Below, piece by piece: positions 56,115 through 64,000 of a stretch of DNA of 64,000 nt (positions are counted from its first letter, which is position 1; each line of letters starts with the position of its first letter). The position numbers and the translations under genes were made by a program. Source of the DNA: Geodermatophilus sp. DSM 44513 (lineage in GTDB: Bacteria > Actinomycetota > Actinomycetes > Mycobacteriales > Geodermatophilaceae); assembly GCF_032460525.1 (NCBI RefSeq), contig NZ_CP135963.1, positions 2,356,001 to 2,420,000 of the forward strand, given 5' to 3'. The notes under the pieces were generated by a model that worked only from the letters and a program-made list of their open reading frames with translations, did no database searches and was not told the origin of the DNA.

Positions 56115-57590
56115 ATGACACGGGACACCGGAGTGCGCACGCCGCCCCCCGGCGCGGCACGGACGGACGCCACCGGGGTGGGTCGGTTCGGGCTGCGCGC
56201 GCTGCTCGGCTGGGTCGCGCTGCTGGCCGGCGCCGTGCCCTTCCTGCTGCTCTGGCTGCTCGTGCAGCGCTCCTGGTCGCCGCTCGGCTCGCTGGACGGG
56301 GAGGTGGCCGCAGGGCTCAACGAGGAGGTCAGCGGCTCCCCGCTGCTGGTGTCGGTGCTGCAGGGGGTCACCGACCTGGGCGGCACCGGCGCCGCCGTGC
56401 TCGTGATGGTGCTGGCCACGGTGTTCCTCCTCGTCCGGGGGCAGCGGCGGCTGGCGGCGTTCGTGGCCACCACCGGGATCGGGCTGGCCGTCCTCGGTCC
56501 GGTGGCCAAGGCCGTCGTCGACCGGGCCCGGCCGGTGGTCGCCTCCCCCGTCGTCGAGACGCCGTCGAACGCGAGCTTCCCCAGTGGGCACGCCATGACG
56601 GCGGTCGTCGTGTACGGCGCGCTGCTCCTGGTCGCCCTGCCGTCGGTCCGCCGCCGCGCCCGGCCGTGGCTGGTGGCGGCGACGGCACTGCTGGTGGTCC
56701 TCGTGGGGCTCACCCGGCTGGCGCTCGGCGTCCACTTCGTCTCCGACGTGCTCGCCGGGTGGGCGCTGGGCGCCGGGTGGCTGGCGGTGACCGCGGCGGC
56801 GTTCCGGGGCTGGCAGCACGACCGGGCCGGGTCGGTCGAGGAGCCGCTGGACCCGCTCGACGTGCCGCCCGCCGAGGCGGTGCACCTGGCACCGGCCGCC
56901 GGCCCGGTGCCGACCGGGGGCCGGACGGCGGCGCTGCGGCTGGTGGCCGTCGCCGCCGGCCTGTTCGCCGCGCTCAGCGTCCTCGGGCTGCTGGTGACCG
57001 CGGTGCTCACCGACACGTGGATCGGCCGCTCGGACCGGTCGGCCGTCCGGTGGGCCGCCGACCTCCGCAGCCCCGCGCTGACGACGGTGATGGAGACGGT
57101 CAGCACGCTGTCGGGCACCCGCACCGTCATCGCCGCGGGGCTGGCGCTGGCCGTGCTGGGACTGGCGGTCGCGGCGAGCTGGCGCCCGGTGGTCTTCGTG
57201 GTGGTCACCCTGCTCGGCGAGGTGGCCCTCTACTCGCTGAGCTCCCAGGTGGTGTCGCGGGCCCGGCCCGCCGTCGCCGACCTGACCAGCGGGCTGCCCA
57301 GCGCGGCGAGCTGGCCGTCGGGGCACGCGGCGGCCGCGGCCGCCCTGTACGGCGCGCTGGCCGCGCTGGTGGTGGTGTACGCCCGGGCGCCGCGGCGGTG
57401 GCCGGTCCTCGCCGTCCCGCTGCTGCTGGTCGTGGCGATCGGCGCCTCGCGGGTCTACGTCGCAGCGCACCACCCCACCGACGTGCTGGCCGGGGCGGCG
57501 CTCGGGGGCGTCTGGGTGTGCGCCTGCGCGCGGTGGCTGCTCCCCGCGCCGGGACGGGGCGTGCGCGCCGGGACGGCGGGCGTCCGGTGA
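56115..57590 (+). CDS. Membrane phosphatase with two tandem PAP2 domains
   Basis: A 491-residue polytopic protein with two PAP2 (type 2 phosphatidic acid phosphatase) units. The first has a full active site: KAVVDRARP, SFPSGHAM and TRLALGVHFVSD. The second has SWPSGHAA and SRVYVAAHHPTD, but the first motif reads SQVVSRARP, with Ser in place of the usual Lys, so it may have reduced or altered activity. Substrates could be phosphatidate or undecaprenyl diphosphate. Start ATG 56115, chosen because upstream in-frame codons overlap the lipoprotein gene and lack signal features. It ends in a 4-bp overlap with the next gene. Confidence 0.88.
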   Translation: MTRDTGVRTPPPGAARTDATGVGRFGLRALLGWVALLAGAVPFLLLWLLVQRSWSPLGSLDGEVAAGLNEEVSGSPLLVSVLQGVTDLGGTGAAVLVMVLATVFLLVRGQRRLAAFVATTGIGLAVLGPVAKAVVDRARPVVASPVVETPSNASFPSGHAMTAVVVYGALLLVALPSVRRRARPWLVAATALLVVLVGLTRLALGVHFVSDVLAGWALGAGWLAVTAAAFRGWQHDRAGSVEEPLDPLDVPPAEAVHLAPAAGPVPTGGRTAALRLVAVAAGLFAALSVLGLLVTAVLTDTWIGRSDRSAVRWAADLRSPALTTVMETVSTLSGTRTVIAAGLALAVLGLAVAASWRPVVFVVVTLLGEVALYSLSSQVVSRARPAVADLTSGLPSAASWPSGHAAAAAALYGALAALVVVYARAPRRWPVLAVPLLLVVAIGASRVYVAAHHPTDVLAGAALGGVWVCACARWLLPAPGRGVRAGTAGVR

Positions 57591-58579
57591 GCGCGCTGCT
57601 GGCGGGGGCCGCCGTCCTCGGCGGGGCGCTCGCGCTGCGGCTGTGGGCGGCCCGGCGCGCCGCGCGGGCACAGCCCGGGGACCCCGCCGGCCTGCGCACC
57701 GACGACGGGGTGCCCCTGCACGTCGAGGTCGCCGGCCCCCCGGACGCGCCGGTGACCGTCGTCCTGGTGCACGGCCTCGCGGCGCGGTCGGGGATGTGGC
57801 ACCGGCAGTGGGCCGTGCTGCGCGAGCACGCGCGGGTGGTGCGCTTCGACCTGCGCGGGCACGGGCGCAGCGGGTGGGCCGGCCGGCCCCGGGGCAACCT
57901 GCAGCACCTGGCCGGCGACCTGGGGCTCGTCCTCGACCGGTGCGCCGGGCCCGGGCCGGTGGTGCTGGTCGGGCACTCGATGGGCGGCATGGCCGTGCTC
58001 GCGCTGGCGGGCTCCCGGCCGGAGCTGTTCGGGACGCGGGTGACCGGCGTCGGGCTGCTGTCCACCCTGGCCGGTCCGCTGGCCGTGGCCGGCACCGGCG
58101 GGCGGGCCCCCCTGCGGACGGCACTGGCGCGCGCCGCCGCCTGGGCCGGGTGGCTGGTCTCCCCGCTGGTGGACGCGCTGCACCCCGTCCGCACCGGGCC
58201 GGTGCGCCGGCTGCTGCGCCGCCGGCTGTTCGCCGGCGACCCGCCACGGGACGCCGTCCGCCGGATGACCGGCTCCTGGGAGCACACGCCGACCGCGGTG
58301 CTGACGGCGCACCTGCCCGGGCTGGCGCGCTACGACCGGCGCGGCGTGCTCGACGCGCTGCGCGGCGTGCCGGTGCTGGTGCTGGCCGGCACCGACGACG
58401 CCACCATCCCGCCCACCGCCGCCGAGCGCCTGGCGCGGCGGCTCGGCCCGCTGGCCCGGTTGGAACTCGTGCCCGGCGCCGGGCACCTGGTGCCGCTGAC
58501 CCACCCCGGCGCCGTCACGCCGGCGCTGCTGGACCTGGTGGACCGGTGCCGGACCGCCCCCGGACGGAGGACCTCGTGA
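57587..58579 (+). CDS. Alpha/beta hydrolase with N-terminal membrane anchor
   Basis: A 330-residue hydrolase. An N-terminal hydrophobic helix (LLAGAAVLGGALALRLWA) is followed by VVLVHGLAARSGMWHRQ, DLRGHGRSGW, nucleophile elbow VGHSMGGMAVLAL, LAGTDDATIPPTA and the late His in VPGAGHLVPLTHP. Substrate unknown. GTG start coupled to the PAP2 gene and stop coupled to the metallophosphoesterase gene, so all lie in the signalling operon. Confidence 0.85.
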   Translation: MSALLAGAAVLGGALALRLWAARRAARAQPGDPAGLRTDDGVPLHVEVAGPPDAPVTVVLVHGLAARSGMWHRQWAVLREHARVVRFDLRGHGRSGWAGRPRGNLQHLAGDLGLVLDRCAGPGPVVLVGHSMGGMAVLALAGSRPELFGTRVTGVGLLSTLAGPLAVAGTGGRAPLRTALARAAAWAGWLVSPLVDALHPVRTGPVRRLLRRRLFAGDPPRDAVRRMTGSWEHTPTAVLTAHLPGLARYDRRGVLDALRGVPVLVLAGTDDATIPPTAAERLARRLGPLARLELVPGAGHLVPLTHPGAVTPALLDLVDRCRTAPGRRTS

Positions 58580-59444
58580 GGCGCTGGCTCGTCCGGGTCG
58601 CGGCAGCACTGGGCGTGCTGCTCGTCCTCCTGGTGATCTACGGGGTGTTCGTCGAGCCGCGTTTCATCCTGGACGAGGAGCGTGCCGAGGTCGCCGTGCC
58701 CGGGCTCGGTGTGGAGCTGGCCGGCACCGAGGTCGCCGTCGTCAGCGACCTGCAGATCGGCATGTGGTTCGCCAACGAGGGCATGGTGCGCACCGCAGTG
58801 GAGACCATCGTGGCCGCCGGACCGGACGTCGTCTGCTGGGCGGGGACTTCGTGTACAGCACCGACCCGGGCGTGGAGACCCAGGTCGACACGCTGCTGGA
58901 GCTGCTGCGGCCGGTGCTCGACTCCGGCATCCCGACCTACGCCGTCCTGGGCAACCACGACCACGCCGTCGACGCCGCCGACGAGCTCAGCACCGCGCTG
59001 GAGGACGCCGGGGTCCCGGTGCTGCGGAACGAGGCGGTGACCGTGCCCGGGCTGGGCGGCGACCTGTACGTCGTCGGCGTCGGGCCGGAGACCCCCGGCC
59101 TGGCCGACGTCGACGAGGCGCTGGCCGGCGTCCCGGACGACGCGCCGCGGGTGGTGCTGATGCACAACCCGACGGTGTTCGACGAGTTCCCGGCCGGGAC
59201 CGCCCCTCTCACGGTCGCCGGGCACACCCACTGCGGGCAGGTGGCGTTGCCCGGGACCCCGGACTGGGCCTACCTCGCCCTGACCAGCGAGGAGCGGATC
59301 GTCGCCGACGGGTGGGCGCCCGAGGGGTACGGCGCCCCGGGCAACCGCCTGTTCGTCACCTGCGGCATCGGCTTCAGCGTCGCCCCCATCCGGGTCAACG
59401 CGCCGCCGCAGGTCGCCTTCTTCGAGCTCGTGCCGGGCGGTTGA
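58576..59444 (+). pseudogene. Metallophosphoesterase interrupted by a -1 frameshift
   Basis: The reading frame opens at GTG 58576 (overlapping the hydrolase stop) with an N-terminal anchor and VAVVSDLQIGMWF, then breaks near 58833. The continuation is in another frame: LLGGDFVYSTDPG, AVLGNHDHAVDAAD, MHNPTVFDEFP and AGHTHCGQVALPG, ending at 59444. Restoring one C in GTCGTC[C]TGCTGGGC gives an unbroken PDVVLLGGDFVY across the junction, so one deleted base explains it. Either a sequencing error or a recent inactivation. All metal motifs are otherwise intact, except that the first site reads DLQ where DxH is usual; Gln there may be a subfamily trait. Confidence 0.85.
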
Positions 59445-59452
59445 CCCCGTCG

Positions 59453-59503
59453 GGCGAGGTGACCCGGAGTGGCGGCAGGCCCACCACCTCGACGGGTTCC
59501 TAC
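59453..59503 (+). terminator. Possible hairpin terminator of the signalling operon
   Basis: CCCGTC/GAGGTG (59453-59468, with four unpaired bases between the two halves) can pair with CACCTCGACGGG at 59492-59503. It follows the metallophosphoesterase stop by 8 nt. Moderate stem, long loop; tentative. Confidence 0.35.
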
Positions 59504-59628
59504 CCCGCGCGGGCGGCGAGATGACGGTCCCGTGACGAACCGTCCGGCGGCGGGTCGGCCCCGGTGTCGCGGGCAGGAGATCCGGAGCGGGCCGGGTCCA
59601 GTCCGCCCGGAGGAGGGTGGGACCCGTC

Positions 59629-60123
59629 GTGCGCGCACACCGCCGCCGGCCGCTGGCCGGGACCACGCTGGCCGCCGTCCTGGCGCTGGCCGGCTGCGCC
59701 CAGGACGACGCGGCGACGGCACCGGACAGCCCGGTCGAGGTGCCCGACATCCGCGGGGAGGACGACCTCGACGACCCCCACACCGGCGCCCTGGACGCCG
59801 GCTTCCACGAGGACCTGCCGGCCTACGACGGGATCGAGGTGACCCTGCTGGCCGAGGTCGTCGAGGTGGTGTCGCCGCGGGTGTTCACCGTCTCCTCCCC
59901 CGACGGCGGGGAGGTGGGCCCGGTGCTCGTGGTGGCCACCGAGGAGGCCGGGGACGTCGAGCCGCAGCCCGGCACACCCCTAGTCGTCGCCGCCACGCCG
60001 GACGTCTCCCTCGAGGCCCGGGCCGTGGCCGAGGAGCTCGCCCTCGACGTGGGGCCGGAGCAGCTCGCGGAGTGGGACGGCCAGCCGTTCCTCCCCGCCG
60101 AGGTGCTCGCACCCGCGCCCTGA
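59629..60123 (+). CDS. Lipoprotein of unknown function
   Basis: A 164-residue exported protein with a basic N-terminus, lipobox LALAGCAQ, a short acidic spacer and a C-terminal beta-rich domain (GIEVTLLAEVVEVVSPRVFT, GPVLVVATEEAG, TPLVVAATP) suggestive of an OB-like or small barrel fold. The family is not recognised. AGGAGG at 59611 is 12 nt before GTG 59629. An alternative GTG at 59617 directly abuts it and is less likely. Confidence 0.75.
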   Translation: MRAHRRRPLAGTTLAAVLALAGCAQDDAATAPDSPVEVPDIRGEDDLDDPHTGALDAGFHEDLPAYDGIEVTLLAEVVEVVSPRVFTVSSPDGGEVGPVLVVATEEAGDVEPQPGTPLVVAATPDVSLEARAVAEELALDVGPEQLAEWDGQPFLPAEVLAPAP

Positions 60124-60167
60124 CGCCGGCGCCGCTCCCCCGCCCGACCGCACCCCAGGAGGCCCCG

Positions 60168-60776
60168 ATGACCCCCCGCAGGACGATTCGCTCCCCCGCC
60201 CGCCGGACGCTGGCCGCCGCCGGCGCGGCGCTGCTGCTCACCGCGTGCAGCGACACCGCGCTGCAGGAGGCCGCGCCCGCAGAGGACCCTGGCGCGGAGG
60301 TCGACGGCGGCGCGGTCGGCCCGGACGTCCGGGTCGACGACGACCTCGGCCTCCAGCAGGTGCAGCTGGCCTCCCCGCGGGACGGCGTCTACGAGGCCGG
60401 CGAGGACGCACGGCTGTACGTGGCCGTCACCAACACCGGCACCGACCCGGTCGTGCTGACCGACGTGTCCGGTCCCGACTTCGCCGGCGTGGACGTGCAG
60501 ACCGAGGGCGGCGGCGGGCTGCCCCTGACCGTCGACCCGGACGGCAACCTCTACGTCGGCGCGCAGGGCCCGCCGGTCGTGACGCTGCAGGACCTGGGCC
60601 GGGAGCTGGGCTCGTCGCAGTCCATCCCGGTCACGTTCACCTTCGCCGAGGCCGGGGAGGTGACGGTCGACGTCATGGTCTCCGCCGAGGAGGACCCGGG
60701 CACGCCGTTCGACTTCCCGAACGAGGACCCCGAGGTGCGACCCGACCCCATCTCCCTGCCCTCACCGACGGGCTGA
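60168..60776 (+). CDS. Lipoprotein with PCu(A)C-like / CARDB-like beta domain
   Basis: A 202-residue exported protein: lipobox LLLTACSD, acidic spacer, then a beta-sandwich domain with LGLQQVQLASPRDGVYEAGE, LYVAVTNTGTDPVVLTDVSG and SIPVTFTFAEAGEVTVDVMV. The layout resembles actinobacterial copper-chaperone-annotated lipoproteins (PCu(A)C-like), but the Met/His copper ligands of that family are not evident, so metal binding is doubtful. AGGAGG lies 5 nt before the ATG; 44 nt after the preceding lipoprotein gene. Confidence 0.75.
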   Translation: MTPRRTIRSPARRTLAAAGAALLLTACSDTALQEAAPAEDPGAEVDGGAVGPDVRVDDDLGLQQVQLASPRDGVYEAGEDARLYVAVTNTGTDPVVLTDVSGPDFAGVDVQTEGGGGLPLTVDPDGNLYVGAQGPPVVTLQDLGRELGSSQSIPVTFTFAEAGEVTVDVMVSAEEDPGTPFDFPNEDPEVRPDPISLPSPTG

Positions 60777-60833
60777 GCGACACACCGCGGGCTCCTCGTC
60801 CTCCCGTGCCCGGCAACTCGACGAGTCCCCCGG

Positions 60834-63086
60834 TCAGTACGGCGGTGGTGTGGTGACCGCGGTCAGGCCGGTGGGGGTGGTGACGGTGAGGGTGCCGTCG
60901 GGGTGCAGGGTGTGGGTCCAGCCGGGTGCCTGGTGCTTGCCGCGGTGGTCGGTGGTGCAGTAGCCGGCCAGGTTGGCCGCGCAGGTGTGCCCGCCGTCGG
61001 CGTGCGGGCGGTGGTGGTCCAGCTCCCCGCCGGCGGGCACGGGGCGGCGGCAGCCGGGGAAGCGGCAGCGGCGGTCGCGGGCGCGCACCCAGCGGTCCAG
61101 TGCCGCGCCGGGGGTGTAGCCGTCGGTGGGCGCGGGTGGGCCCAGGCCGGGGCGGGCGGTGAGGTCGTGCCCGCAGGTGTCCGGTCGCCGTCGGCAGGCG
61201 GGGCGGTCGCAGTGGGCGGCGCGGCGCAGGCCGGGCAGGTCGGTCAGGGCGCGCAGGGCGCCGGTGACCGCGTCGGTGAGCACGATGCGGGGCCGGTCGG
61301 CCAGTCCGCCGCCGCTGGTGGCCGCCAGCAGCGCGGCCAGCTCGGCCCGTTGGGTGTCGGTGGCGGCGGCCAGCGCGCCCAGGGTGTCGTGGGCGGCGTT
61401 CACCCGCCCGGCCGGGCCCGCGGCCCAGTCGGTCTCCACGGCGGCGTGGGCGCGCAGGGCGGTGCCCACCGTCCGGTCGGCGTGGGCGAGGGCCAGGCCG
61501 GCGGCGTGCACCGCGGCACCGGCGTCGTCCAACGCCCGGTCCGCCGCCGCCCACCACCCACCGCCGGGCACACCGTCGGTGGTCACGCTTGCCGTGGCGT
61601 CGTGGTGGTCGAGTGCACGACCGGCGTCCCACCCCCGGAGGTCCCCTCCCCCGCACCTGCGATCCCCGACACCGGGTGGCTCCGCCTCGGGTGGCTCCGG
61701 CCCGGGTGGCTCCGGCTCGGGTGGGGCGCCGGGTGACCAACCGGGCTCACCCGGTGCCGGGGCGTCCCCGAACGCCTCGGCGACCAGCTGGGCCAGCCAC
61801 CGGTCGAAGTCGTCGGCGTCGAGCTCGGCCTCGGCCCGCTCGATCGGCCCACCCTCCACGTCCACCGGGTCCGCACCGGCCCACCCGGCCGCGGGCGCCA
61901 GGACACCGGCGCCGGCAGCGCTCACGGCTCCGGCAGTCACGGCGTCGGCAGTCACGTCGTCGGCGGCCGCGGTAGCGACGGCGGCGTCGCCGGTAGTGGT
62001 GGCCGCGTCGGGGGTGTCACCGGCGACCGGGTGCAGGCCGGCAAAGGCACGCGCCAGCTGGCGGGCCATCTCCGCCGGCACCGGCTCCCCGTCCACCTCA
62101 CCCGGGGCGTCCCCACCCAGCAGCGTGGCCACCGACGCGACCACGTGCAGCAACACCCGCACCGGCGGCACATCGGACTCCCCCGGGCGCAGCACCAGGT
62201 CCAGCAGCGCATCCACCGCCTTGTGCCCCCGCGTGCGCGGCGGACCGCTGACCGCCCCCGCGGCGTCCCCGCTGCCGGTGTCCGGGTCGTCGGCGACCGC
62301 CCCCGCGGCGTCCCCGCCGCCGGTGTCCGGGTCGTCGGCGCCCACACTGTCGGCGTCCGGGTCGTCGGTCAGCGCGTCGGCACACGCCAGTAGTGCGGCG
62401 TGCAGCGCCCGCGCCTCCGCCACCGTGCACACCACCGACACACACGCCATCCCCTCGGCCCGCTCGGCCCGCAGGTACACCCCCCGCTCGGTCAGCGCCG
62501 CGGCCAACCGCCGCGCCACCGCCGCCGCGTCCCGGCGGGCCACCACCACCCGCGCCCGGGCCCCCAGCTGCGCCGGGGTGGTCACCTGCCGCCGCCGGCC
62601 CACCCAGTCCAGCAGCTCCGCCTCCACCTGCCCGCGCAGCACGTCGTCGCCGATCGGAGCGACCTTGTCCACCAGGTGCCACAGGTGCCCGCGGTGCAGC
62701 ACGCCGGCCTCCAGCGCGACCAGCGTGCCCGGCAACCGGTGCACCACCGTCAACGACTCGGCCAGCAACGCCTCCGCCGCCGGCTGGGTCAGGTTCAGCG
62801 CGACCGCCAGCTCCGCGGTGGCCCACTCACTGACCGGCCGCAGCACCTCCGCCCGGCCCGCCCACCGATCAGCCGACATCGCCCCCGGCACACCCTGCGC
62901 CCGGTCGACCGACGCCGGCCGCGACGCGGCGAACTCCGCCACCGCCCGCGCCCGCACCGCCACCTGCCGGGCGATCTCTCGATCGGCGGCCTGCACCACA
63001 CCCAACGCACCCGACGCCCACCCCACCGCCGGCGCAGCCAGACCCTCGCTGCGGGGCGGCACAGTGTCGGACACGTGTTCGATCAT
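60834..63086 (-). CDS. DUF222 / HNH endonuclease domain protein
   Basis: A 750-residue protein of the actinobacterial DUF222-HNH (13E12 repeat) family. The N-terminal DUF222 part is QVAVRARAVAEFAASRP, ELAVALNLTQPAAEALLAES and LAALTERGVYLRAERAEGMA. A long low-complexity middle follows, then a C-terminal HNH nuclease: DRRCRFPGCRRPVPAGGELD, HHRPHADGGHTCAANLAGYC, and TTDHRGKH. The HNH residues and two Cys pairs are present. These genes occur in many copies per genome and behave like mobile or selfish elements; their role is unsettled. ATG start in an AT-rich pocket. The protein is longer than usual because of repeat-built linkers. Confidence 0.88.
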   Translation of the reverse strand: MIEHVSDTVPPRSEGLAAPAVGWASGALGVVQAADREIARQVAVRARAVAEFAASRPASVDRAQGVPGAMSADRWAGRAEVLRPVSEWATAELAVALNLTQPAAEALLAESLTVVHRLPGTLVALEAGVLHRGHLWHLVDKVAPIGDDVLRGQVEAELLDWVGRRRQVTTPAQLGARARVVVARRDAAAVARRLAAALTERGVYLRAERAEGMACVSVVCTVAEARALHAALLACADALTDDPDADSVGADDPDTGGGDAAGAVADDPDTGSGDAAGAVSGPPRTRGHKAVDALLDLVLRPGESDVPPVRVLLHVVASVATLLGGDAPGEVDGEPVPAEMARQLARAFAGLHPVAGDTPDAATTTGDAAVATAAADDVTADAVTAGAVSAAGAGVLAPAAGWAGADPVDVEGGPIERAEAELDADDFDRWLAQLVAEAFGDAPAPGEPGWSPGAPPEPEPPGPEPPEAEPPGVGDRRCGGGDLRGWDAGRALDHHDATASVTTDGVPGGGWWAAADRALDDAGAAVHAAGLALAHADRTVGTALRAHAAVETDWAAGPAGRVNAAHDTLGALAAATDTQRAELAALLAATSGGGLADRPRIVLTDAVTGALRALTDLPGLRRAAHCDRPACRRRPDTCGHDLTARPGLGPPAPTDGYTPGAALDRWVRARDRRCRFPGCRRPVPAGGELDHHRPHADGGHTCAANLAGYCTTDHRGKHQAPGWTHTLHPDGTLTVTTPTGLTAVTTPPPY
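61674..61725 (-). repeat. 15-bp tandem repeats in the DUF222-HNH linker
   Basis: About three copies of a 15-nt unit (forward strand GGGTGGCTCCGCCTC and variants) encode the Pro/Glu run PPEPEPPGPEPPEAEPPG. In frame, imperfect. Confidence 0.7.
62250..62339 (-). repeat. 45-bp direct duplication in the DUF222-HNH linker
   Basis: Two adjacent 45-nt copies (62250-62294 and 62295-62339) differ at one base (CTG against CCG) and encode two copies of a DDPDTGxGDAAGAVA unit. The near-identity points to a recent in-frame duplication. Confidence 0.85.
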
Positions 63087-63360
63087 AATCCCCGGCAACG
63101 ACCGGAGCAAGACGAAAGTGCAGTTCAGGACGCTGAGAGGATCCGCGACCAGCCACCTCCGGCAGGCGACCGCGCTACCGCACGGACGACGGCGGGCAGG
63201 CCGCTCCGGACCTACTGGCCCACCCGGACGGCAGGGCGGCACCCGGCTCGCACAGCCGCGGGCGGCAGCGCTCCGACCGCGCTTGTGTGCGGCGGCGGAC
63301 CCCTCCTAGCCTCCTGACCAGTGACCCCCGTCACCGGGCACGCCGAGGTCAGGAGCCAGT
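63087..63360. other. Divergent promoter region between the DUF222-HNH gene and dhaK
   Basis: A 274-nt gap. The part nearest the HNH gene is less GC-rich than its surroundings (around 63080-63140, with ATCATAATC and AAGACGAAAGTG), typical of a promoter or of foreign sequence. No gene or clear -35/-10 pair is assigned. Confidence 0.5.
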
Positions 63361-64000
63361 GTGAAGAAGTTGATCAACGACCCCGCGGACGTCGTCGCGG
63401 ACGCGCTGCGCGGCATGGCCGCGGCCCACCCGGAGCTCCGGGTCGACCACGAGAACCGCGTGGTGTTCCGCGCCGACGCACCCCGGCAGGGCAAGGTCGG
63501 CCTCGTCTCCGGCGGCGGGTCCGGGCACGAGCCCATGCACGGCGGCTTCGTCGGGATGGGCATGCTCGACGCCGCGTGTGCCGGGGAGGTGTTCACCTCG
63601 CCGGTGCCCGACCAGGTGGCGGCCGCGACCCGCGGCGTCGACGGCGGCGCCGGGGTGCTGCACATCGTGAAGAACTACACCGGCGACGTCATGAACTTCG
63701 AGATGGCCGCGGAGCTGGTGGCCGCCGAGACCGACACCGAGGTCGTCGCGGTGGTGACCGACGACGACGTCGCCGTGCAGGACAGCCTCTACACCGCCGG
63801 ACGGCGCGGCGTCGGCGTCACCGTGCTGGTGGAGAAGCTGGCCGGCGCCGCCGCCGAGGAGGGCCGCCCGCTGGCCGAGGTCGCCGAGGTCGCTCGGCGG
63901 GTGAACGCGGCCGGCCGCAGCATGGGCATGGCGCTGACCTCCTGCACCGTGCCCGCGGCGGGCCGCCCGACGTTCGACCTGCCGGACGACGAGATGGAGA
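63361..64000 (+). CDS. dhaK: Dihydroxyacetone kinase subunit DhaK, N-terminal part
   Basis: The gene runs off the right edge; 213 residues are visible. It starts [20 protein letters not shown] and carries [64 protein letters not shown] and the [20 protein letters not shown] block, the DhaK/Dak1 K-domain pattern. The substrate-binding His lies beyond the edge. DhaK phosphorylates dihydroxyacetone with DhaL and a phosphoryl donor. GTG start with AGGAG 5-6 nt upstream. Whether it is the PTS type or an ATP-dependent fusion cannot be seen here. Confidence 0.92.
   Translation, partial: MKKLINDPADVVADALRGMAAAHPELRVDHENRVVFRADAPRQGKVGLVSGGGSGHEPMHGGFVGMGMLDAACAGEVFTSPVPDQVAAATRGVDGGAGVLHIVKNYTGDVMNFEMAAELVAAETDTEVVAVVTDDDVAVQDSLYTAGRRGVGVTVLVEKLAGAAAEEGRPLAEVAEVARRVNAAGRSMGMALTSCTVPAAGRPTFDLPDDEME

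Overview
The window is a very GC-rich actinobacterial chromosome segment. GTG starts are frequent, 4-bp GTGA stop/start overlaps are common, and it carries WhiB, Rpf, DUF2993, LpqB-like and DUF222-HNH families. Gene content and composition suggest a Geodermatophilaceae-type organism (Blastococcus, Modestobacter, Geodermatophilus); that placement is inference. I saw no tRNA, rRNA, CRISPR array or intact insertion sequence. About 49 genes are supported. Both end genes are cut by the window edges.

Layout. (1) 1-1658: tail of an IucA/IucC-type siderophore synthetase coupled to a glutamine-synthetase-like ligase. (2) 1670-10948, minus strand: an operon of acetoacetyl-CoA reductase (PhaB/FabG type), a 1853-residue single-chain acyl-CoA carboxylase with eukaryote-like layout, a KAS III fused to about 290 unknown residues, and an alpha/beta hydrolase. 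(3) 11443-13095: whiB2 and a GrpB-family gene. (4) 13384-23134: an aldarate island. A minus-strand operon (kdgD, gudD, talarate/galactarate dehydratase, ketoglutarate semialdehyde dehydrogenase) takes glucarate and galactarate to 2-oxoglutarate. A LysR regulator and a divergent tctCBA-usp transporter operon adjoin it. The two operons share a palindrome/-35/-10 layout with identical spacing. A decayed tctA-usp remnant lies beyond the catabolic operon. (5) 23124-34458: acyl-CoA and polyhydroxyalkanoate (PHA) metabolism, with PHA synthase, two PHA-depolymerase-like hydrolases, two acyl-CoA dehydrogenases, two acyl-CoA ligases and a CocE-type hydrolase. Together with region 2 it suggests a malonyl-CoA-fed route to PHA or a related 3-hydroxyacyl product. 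(6) 34471-36044: methyltransferase and two membrane proteins. (7) 36103-39420: two secreted wall enzymes sharing a peptidase-like C-terminal domain, one fused to Rpf and LysM, each behind a ydaO-type (c-di-AMP) riboswitch. (8) 39590-47400: lipase, HhH protein, ribokinase-family kinase, quinone oxidoreductase, an MMPL transporter coupled to a DUF2993 (LmeA-like) gene, and a lipoprotein. (9) 47477-52321: PucR regulator divergent from a Baeyer-Villiger monooxygenase/SDR pair, and a site-2 protease. (10) 52470-60776: Spo0M-like protein, an MtrAB-LpqB-like signalling operon running into a two-domain PAP2 phosphatase, a hydrolase and a frameshifted metallophosphoesterase, then two lipoproteins. (11) 60834-64000: DUF222-HNH gene and the start of dhaK.

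Two intergenic hairpins between convergent gene pairs (43180-43225 and 47405-47460) are copies of one element whose stem changes are compensatory, so they look like a dispersed bidirectional terminator family. Starts were chosen by Shine-Dalgarno spacing, overlap with the upstream stop, or a TANNNT -10 placed for leaderless transcription, and uncertain ones are flagged.
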